DNA from: Phoronis australis
Lineage: Eukaryota; Phoronida; Phoronidae
Direction: 5' to 3'
Assembly (NCBI GenBank): GCA_002633005.1
Contig: NMRA01000260.1
Coordinates: 298,328-362,327 of the forward strand
Length of the DNA: 64,000 bases
The notes under the pieces are model-generated. The model was given only the letters and a program-made list of their open reading frames with translations. It was not told the DNA's origin and did no database searches. The translations under genes and the position numbers were made by a program. Below are positions 57,096 through 64,000 of the stretch, piece after piece. Position 1 is the stretch's first letter; each line of letters begins with the position of its first letter.

Positions 57096-57981
57096 TCATT
57101 CTCAATGAATCGCGACAATTCAACACTTGATTTTCAAGTATCTTCATCTGGAGCTAGCGTATTATTTTTTCTTAGTTTAACGTATGTATGATAAGTTTTG
57201 AACAATTTCCTCAGCTCAGCAAGTGCAGTTATAGAGTTATTTTGTTGTTTAATTAGAGCTACTGGATAATTTATTTGAAAACTGAAAAACGCGTTCCTTG
57301 GGTCAATTTTCGCTGTAGTTTGTTATCAATGATGACAAACACTCTCATTGAGCAATTTTATCAATCAGCATGCTTGGTAAAATTGAGGAAAACAGCTCTT
57401 AGTATTTTCTACTTTCTTATGTATTTTTCATGGACATATAAAAATTAAACTTTTGAACTAAATTTTTACTTTTTTAAAACACGTTGTTTGTTTATAACGG
57501 TGTTTTATAAAAACAGGTGCCGTGGTGTTTGCACTAGTCTTAATTTTCATTAGCGACTATCGATCATTCAAAACTGGTACACAATATGCGGTAACTTGAT
57601 GACTAAAAAATCCTTAAGTGAATTCAAAGACTTCACTCAGTAAACATGGTGGTAATTAAAATTTATTTTTTTTGTTAATGAAAAACATTGGCTTTCTCTT
57701 TAAATATGTCTCACTGAGTTTCCAAAACGTAATTATTCGTTTCGATAGGACAAGTTATTATAACAAAAACGAGCCTGTTTCTACGTTGTCGTTTTTTCAG
57801 CTTCACGCAATTTTATGGAACCCTGAGCTGTGCATTGTGACACCTACCATGTAAACAGCACCCACATTAGACATATTTTTCTTTATTTTAAAAGTCTTTT
57901 GACGTTGTTTTATGACTTCGGACATTCTCTGTGGTGAGCTGAACATTGGCTTCAACATTTGTCGCGATTCATTGAGAATGA
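57096..57981. mobile_element. 886-bp element with perfect 23-bp terminal inverted repeats
   Basis: TCATTCTCAATGAATCGCGA plus CAA at 57096-57118 and its exact complement at 57959-57981. The first about 345 bases recur at 61736-62087. No transposase ORF. It sits in the long intron proposed between the TYMS leader exon and the start exon. Confidence 0.85.
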
Positions 57982-58496
57982 ATATATTAGTCATGTAGGT
58001 GTACTACATACCATGGAGAATATTCATATTGACAACTTTCTTTGTGCGTTCTTAGTCAACACATTGCTTATAAGAACACAATTGTTTCACTTTTCACAAT
58101 TGGCTTTGTCAGTTTGTGTCGGAAAAATGCAGTATGCCTAATTAAAGAATGGACGTTTTCAGCATAAACATTACACTGGTTAACTTGACGAGTCCCAGCA
58201 AGGCGTGTCTTTAGTATCATGGAAAAAAGGCTTTGTAGACTTGTAATCACATTCTATCATGTGGATATATTATAATCAATGGGTAAGCTTTCAAAATTTA
58301 TTGAGTCATACAGACCTACTAGAACTGCATTATTGAGACGACGAATCGATCTGTACGATCTCATGAATCAGTTCAGGTGAGTTACCCGCCAGTAGTCGGT
58401 CGACTGCTAAAACGACAGAAAGGCCACTTTGAGAAGATCAAGATTCAAATAATAAACTGAGGATTCAAACAAGGGTCAGTTAACTATTCTACTTAC

Positions 58497-58575
58497 TCAG
58501 GTACGATTTTCAGTGACAGCGACTGCAAAGATTGATTACAAAGGCACACCTCGGGTACTGTACCATTCAAAACGT
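58497..58575 (-). other. TYMS: Candidate TYMS 5' non-coding exon
   Basis: On the - strand, sequence just downstream of three E2F-like sites runs into CCTGA|GTAAGT, a strong donor at 58491-58496. Joined to the acceptor at 55999-56000 it would put a short leader before the TYMS ATG. It contains a possible short upstream ORF (ATG near 58567). The 5' end is a guess and there is no transcript evidence. Confidence 0.4.
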
Positions 58576-58583
58576 TATTAAAA

Positions 58584-58648
58584 TCTCCCGCCAACTGGAG
58601 ATTTGGCGCACATCAAAAACTAGGTCAACAGGTCTCACATTTCCCGCC
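58584..58648 (-). promoter_or_regulatory. TYMS: Candidate TYMS promoter with clustered E2F-type sites
   Basis: TCTCCCGCC near 58584-58592, TTTGGCGC at 58602-58609 and TTTCCCGCC at 58640-58648 match the E2F consensus TTTSSCGC. E2F control of thymidylate synthase at G1/S is well established in animals. The cluster sits upstream of a donor oriented toward TYMS. No TATA box was noticed. Confidence 0.55.
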
Positions 58649-58649
58649 A

Positions 58650-61600
58650 CAATATCTGCTGCCAGAATGTGTGTGGAGTCGGTTCACAAACCTGATTGCA
58701 ACAACAGCGTTGTCAAACTCCATAATGGTGTGAACAGTCAAATCAATGCCATCTCAGGCAGGAAGGCATATGACCGTAGCTTTTCCAGAACGTAGATGTA
58801 AGAGAATTCTCCCGGTCGCCATCCCGTCGCGGCCGCCAAAGTGATTCCCCACCGGCTCGCCCCACCGGTCGCCATCAGCTTACCCTCTTCGCCATTATTC
58901 CCCCGTTCACGTCCTCTCACCGGCCCCAAGTTTTACTTCCGCCAGGAGTCTCAATCCCCCTCTCCTTCTATCGCCACCAATTTTAGGATGGCACTGCCGA
59001 AATGATTTTTTTTTGCTTGAATTTTTGCCCGAATCTGGGGACACCAGTCTGAAAAACATCATCAGCTCTTCTCAAGGAAATAATGATATAAATTCAGTCT
59101 CGCTTTCGAAAGTCTTTATAGAATTTGTGTGAGATAAATATTCTGACTGAGCGTGAATTCGGGCTTACTGGCAATAATGAATGCGGGTGACGCCGTCAAC
59201 CAAGTTAAATTTTATAGTACATCAATGTATATTCCACCCATATTGCTCTCCACAATTTCAGTCTCATTCAAATATACTTTTGTGATTTTATACTCTTATA
59301 TACTTACCTATCGTTGCCATTTCAATAAAGCGAAAGCTCGCCACAAAGTCTGCCTAGTTAAGTTTTTGTTATTTTTCTACATATTTGTAAAAATTAAAAG
59401 TCCAGTAAAAGTTTCTCATTTTTCGCATTTTTAAATTATTTCCTTCACGTTGTTTGAGTTCACGGTTGGGCGCCAAATGTAACAAATCAAATCTCCAAAG
59501 CTCAAATGCGTATCAGTCACCTTACACATTCATGTACAGTGTACATTACAGTTCAGTTCGCAATTAGCCTACACGCTCAATATAGTTCCACTAAGAAATA
59601 AAGAAATGACACACTTCTCTGAAGCCCGTCGATAGCGACCGAAGTGCCCGACACACAAAGTCGTATAAGAATAAATGTAACAATAACAACAAAATAAGCA
59701 TAATAATAAACGATGAGTAACGTCCCGTCATAGTGACGGATCTACGTTTTCAGTAAGGGAGGTTTAGGATTCCCGCAAAGGTCGAATCCTAGGGGCGTGG
59801 CGCCGAGCGGGGGGAGACATTTTTTTGTTTTTGTAGTCAAATAGTGAAATTTCCATGCATCCTGGTAAGTTTCTGGCACTTAACATGTCTCTGGAGTTTT
59901 TCTAAAGATAATTAAAAACCCTTTTCGATTTTGTCACATGAACTTGGCTCTGAGTTTCGTGAAACCATATTGTGCACATCTGGGTATAAGTCACGCCACC
60001 AGCAAATTTTTTGTTGGAACATCTGCTTACACACACCTTTTTTAGCATACGAAAAGTCGTATACGAAAAAGTGCGGTGTGTATGACAGGGGTTTAGACAA
60101 CTTCCAAATATTCAAGAGCATAAGGAGCACCAACGGGGCGTAAAAACTTGAATATCAGATGATCGCGTAACAGTAGCCTCAAGTTAATTGTTTAAGAACG
60201 AAGACCTGCCTCCCGTTCAGTAACACTAGGACCTCCCTAAAAAGCAAGACTTCGCGAGATTACGTGAGATATTGTCGTGCATTTCAAATGAGAGCATGTG
60301 ACTTTGACTAGGTTTTAGGTAGGTCCTAGCGTAGGTCCTAGCGTCTACTGAACGCACGCCTGTGCTGTTAGTCCGGAAACAAACATGTGTTCTGTCTCGT
60401 TACGAGAAAAACTGGCGAACGATGGTGCTCTCAGCTCATGGTCTATTATTAAAAGCGACAATAAATAATAAAGTATCACTTTATTCAGCTGAATCACGTT
60501 GAAAACAATTGAAAAACGCCGTCAACTGTTTCAGGAAACAAATCATCTGAAAACAGTTCTGTGCTCAGCGGTGAAAAGATATACTGAACTAGTTTGCAGA
60601 GGGACCAGATGTACACCGAGAGTACACAAAAAGCTGACCAGGCCGACCGTCACGAGACCAAGAGTACACCAGTGCTTATCCTTATAAAAATAGTCGATTT
60701 GTCTGTCGCGGGACCAAACAGTACTGGCTGAGATAAATAGTTTTACAAAGCACACTTTGGTAAAAAAAATCACAAGACTAGTTCGCCGAGGGACAGAAGT
60801 ACACTGAAACTCAACATCTACACAAGTCAAGCTGGCCTGGTCCGTCGTGCAACCTAACGTGTACTATGCAAAAAAATTATTCTTAAAACTTCTCTCTAGA
60901 CACTTTTTAATCCCCAGTGGTTACTCATGCATACGTTAGTCCTATCATTCTGTAGTCTAGACTGCCGAGGAATCTGTATATCGGATCCAGTGGTTTGCTC
61001 GTCTTGGAACCATTCTACCCAGATATCTTCGATGTTTGTTCCCAACGCTTGCACTTCGTCAACTGCTGTGTCAATGAGCTTGTAAGCCCCTACAATGACA
61101 GCATCTCGTTTCGCAGCTCAGTTGGCACTAAGACCCTTGAGGTTGTTAAGTCTATTCAAAAGACTTACATGCGCAACTAAATTTGATCCTTTCATCATGG
61201 ACTACTTCAAACCTTGACGATGTATCCCAGGACCTATTTGCATCTCTTGCAATTTTCGAAATAAACGTTCCAATGACTGAACGCTTGAAACTCGACGTAC
61301 TAGCATCAAGTAAATGCCCATGGGCATGAGCGTTTCGTCGGGTGGGCCTTTTTGCGGAAATTCCCTGTATAGAAGACGGCAATGTGCTTATTGCAGGTAG
61401 AAAGACGGTAGGTGTTGAGGTCGGAACTAGGGCTCCTTAGGAGGCCTATTGAACATCTCACGAGTCCCACAAGACTTCGTTGTGAAAGAACAGCCTCCCC
61501 GCAATTTCTGGTACTGTACACTGTTTGCAAATGAGGTCACTTTGTCAATGTGAGTGCCCCCTTGGTCATTCCTTGTATAGCCATAGCTTGTTAGAGTGTA

Positions 61601-61735
61601 TCTTCAAACGGACTCGCGACCAGACCACGGCGCCCGCCACAATAGCAATTCTTCGGAAAAAGAATTTTTTTCAAAAATATTACATGTACATGTACACTGC
61701 GCAAGACAACTTTACTATACATCAGTTACAAGAGC
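58650..61735. other. Upstream of TYMS; no intact gene recognised
   Basis: 58800-58980 is C-rich with several CCGGTCGCC-type motifs and could be promoter-flanking sequence. 60590-60665 and 60778-60850 are imperfect direct repeats (CTAGTT...GAGGGAC, then AAGCTGRCC). 60995-61540 holds ORFs on both strands that I cannot identify. Nothing else is supported. Confidence 0.5.
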
Positions 61736-62087
61736 CATTCTCAATGAATCGCGACAATTCGACACCTGAGACACTCGATTTTCAAGTATCTTAATCTGGA
61801 GCTAACGTATTATTTTTTCTTAGTTTAACGTATGAATGATAAGTTTTGAACAATTTCCTCAGCTCAGCAAAAATGCAGTTATAGAGTTATTTTGTTGTTT
61901 TATTAGAGCAACTGGATAATTTATTTAAAAACATAAAAACGCGTTCGTTGGGTTAATTTTCAGTCTAGTTTGTTATCATTGACAACGAACAATCTCATTG
62001 TGCAATTTTATTAATCAGCATGCTTGTTAAAATCGAGAAAAACAGCTCATAGTATTTTCTACTTTCTTGTGTATTTTTCGTGGACAT
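61736..62087. mobile_element. Second copy of the 57096 element, left part only
   Basis: Begins CATTCTCAATGAATCGCGAC and follows the left 345 bases of the 57096 element with a few differences, including a short insertion near the start. Homology stops exactly at a single N (62088), so the truncation may be an assembly join. Confidence 0.8.
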
Positions 62088-62250
62088 NCATTTGCTATAC
62101 AATTGTGCCTGACATCTAACACGTCACATGTCACGTCCCGTAAATGACAACTTAAGCGTTGACAATTGGGCTAAAGACTGTTAAGGTTAAAAACCTTTTA
62201 ACGGCAATTTTAACTGGGCTTTAAACGTCATTAGGAAAAGTCAAGATAGT

Positions 62251-62625
62251 CCAGCAATTCATCTGACGCCTTGAACGCTCTGCAGCTTTTCCAGTAGGTG
62301 CGAGGTCCATGACGAGATTCAGGATGTCATCTTTCCGTAGCCAAATCTTGTTTCTTTCGGCTGGCTACATAAACAATCCACTCATTTTACTGGACGGCTG
62401 CAAGAAGTTGACCTCCACAGGCAAGTCGACATCATCTGTGTCCACGACTTGTCCGAGATATCGGCGACCTTCATATTTACAAACAAAATTGCCTTGCTTC
62501 ACTTATATATTGACTTCTTTGGTCTCAGCTAACACTCTGTTTGTTTCTTGTCTTCCGACTTTTTGTACTTCTGTCAGTTCTGACACAGGTACGAAATACC
62601 CGTAACTCGTTCTCTTTCTCTTCTA
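62251..62625 (-). pseudogene. Broken ORF, probably a transposon-type or repetitive gene remnant
   Basis: One - strand frame reads S-Y-G-Y-F-V-P-V-S-E-L-T-E-V-Q-K-V-G-R, a stop at 62503-62505, then G-N-F-V-C-K-Y-E-G-R-R-Y-L-G-Q-V-V-D, D-L-P-V-E-V-N-F-L, a second stop at 62365-62367, then K-I-W-L-R-K-D-D-I-L. The pattern of a small beta-barrel segment (F-V-x-x-Y-x-G-x-x-Y-x-G-x-V) followed by I-W-x-x-x-D-D-I-L resembles C-terminal segments common in multicopy invertebrate proteins. No start or splice sites fit, so it is called broken. Confidence 0.5.
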
Positions 62626-64000
62626 AGCCATTCGTCACCGAGTTGTGCCTTTTACGGGCTATCTAGACTATTCCTTCATCCGCTGAGACTTGGATTTTGG
62701 CATTCCGCAACGCAAACCAAAGTTACAAACTCTAATTAATAGGTATTAAATAAAATAAAAGATGTCATTATTATTTTTGCAAGGTCAGCTGCATCAAGTT
62801 ATGTATCGTCACAGATAGTAATTTAATTACTACTTAAAAATGAAATGAATTTGAGTGAAAATAGAACAAATCACTTACGGGACACTGGATATCATTTACG
62901 TGACAATTTTTTTACGAGAACTTATCAAGACCAACGTCAAGCAAATTCTAATCAAAGTATGTTTCACAGGAAGCATTTCGTCACTTCTTCTAGTACGTTA
63001 ATAACGACCCTAAAACGTGAATTATAAAAGTGACATTACCGAAAACTTGCCCAAAAGTTCTGGTGATTTCTTTAGCGAATATTTTCACACGGTGTCGATG
63101 TCAGCTGAAGCGCACGTGCTCGTTCTTGAAAAATTGACCTATATTCATGTCACACATGCCAATAGTAGGTGAAATCATAGATTATAGACAAACGCCGAGC
63201 ACGAAGTTTGCAGCCGTGACAATGTTCACAGATGAATGAAATGATGGTGAAATTAATTGGACTTGACCTAATTATAAAATTGTCGTCCTATAAATGAACT
63301 TTCGTAAATGATAAGCAACCGATTTCAAATGCCAGTTTTTTCATAAATGTTCGCTAAAAATTTTCAAAACTGTGCAATGATTTCGCACATCACCATAGCT
63401 TTGTAGAGTTCAGTTTCCACATCTTCATTTTAATCAACGCACTATTGTTGAATTTATGCACGTCTCGTAAATGATTCCAAAAAAATCCCACTGCGCTTCT
63501 TGAAATGCAGTGCCACAGAGCCAATTTCAGATAAGGCAAAGGTTTAAAAAAATAATGTCATCGCCGTTTTTTGTAAACGTGTGGAGTGTAATAGAATGAC
63601 ACGGCATGACAGATGAGGTAAAAACGTTGCACAAGGCGTCAATTCGCCTGAATACCAGGGTTGCGGCACCACAGTATCCCCTAATCAAATCAAAACATAT
63701 CTTAAAGTAAAGAAGCTAGTTACCTATAGAAATCAGCTATAGAGCTGCTCTTTCAGCGGTGGATCCATCTAAAATGCTTGGCTACTTCAGAAGTGTCACG
63801 ACGGAAGTGCGCGCACAGTTGATCTCCGCGCGTTTTGCCGATGAGCCACGACGACACAGCAATTTACAATGCAAAAAATTATATTTTCAGAGTGAATCCC
63901 CCGTCAGTTTTTTCCAAGTTGGTTTATTTGAGGTTTACACACGCTAGCAGTGCCGTTATTGCTTTGCTGGAGACGTTTTTGTTTTTCTTTTATTTTTGGG
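62626..64000. other. Right edge; no gene recognised
   Basis: AT-rich up to about 63780, then a short CpG-rich stretch (63780-63850) with GACGGAAGTGCGCGC, an ETS-like site often found in promoters. A + strand ORF 63759-63947 spans it but has no recognisable features. Confidence 0.45.

Noticed and set aside
58738-58929. 63-codon - strand ORF as a TYMS N-terminal exon
   Set aside because: No similarity to thymidylate synthase, and no donor in the right phase; it is more likely promoter-flanking CpG sequence.
60995-61530. Possible unknown gene with ORFs on both strands
   Set aside because: Frames are short and overlapping, with no motifs, splice structure or repeats to support coding.

Overview
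The window is nuclear DNA of an animal, most likely a marine invertebrate. The evidence is intron-rich genes with standard GT-AG splice sites, AT-rich introns full of inverted-repeat DNA transposons, tRNA-headed SINE-like elements and minisatellites, and protein sequences that are clearly metazoan without being vertebrate. The phylum cannot be fixed from the sequence. Two runs of N are present: 483 bases at 41202-41684 and a single N at 62088.

Two real genes are visible. MYRF (myelin regulatory factor family) runs on the + strand from exon 2 at 8200, or from a candidate first exon at 6190, to a stop codon at 45333-45335. I assembled 21 exons from splice sites, reading phase and family motifs. 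They encode an acidic N-terminus, a His-rich linker, a nuclear localisation signal, an Ndt80/PhoG-type DNA-binding domain, a peptidase S74-type self-cleaving chaperone domain with its Ser/Lys dyad, a coiled coil, one transmembrane helix and a luminal C-terminal domain. With the candidate first exon the chain is 1088 residues and stays in phase throughout. TYMS (thymidylate synthase) lies on the - strand, 55996 down to 49491, in eight coding exons that give a complete 327-residue enzyme. A non-coding first exon and an E2F-type promoter near 58500-58650 are proposed. The two genes converge tail to tail with about 4.2 kb between their stop codons.

The rest is mobile and repetitive. 1-5012 holds two inverted copies of one transposon family, and a diverged third copy sits at about 13612-14960 in MYRF intron 2. 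Intron 2 (17 kb) also holds a 2.1 kb inverted-repeat element and several tandem repeats. Other short inverted-repeat elements lie at 30419-30988, 36981-37470, 38205-38467, 40580-42255 (a TTAA insertion that splits a 37-bp tandem repeat and contains the N gap), 50101-50648 and 57096-57981. SINE-like copies lie in a TYMS intron. 58650-64000 contains no intact gene that I can recognise, only repeat fragments, one broken ORF and possible promoter sequence.

The most notable observations are: an 85-bp tandem repeat made from the 3' end of a MYRF coding exon together with its splice donor; the E2F-site cluster and a 27-bp tandem repeat just upstream of TYMS; and a polybasic convertase-like site in the luminal half of MYRF. 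I found no clear new multi-gene system.
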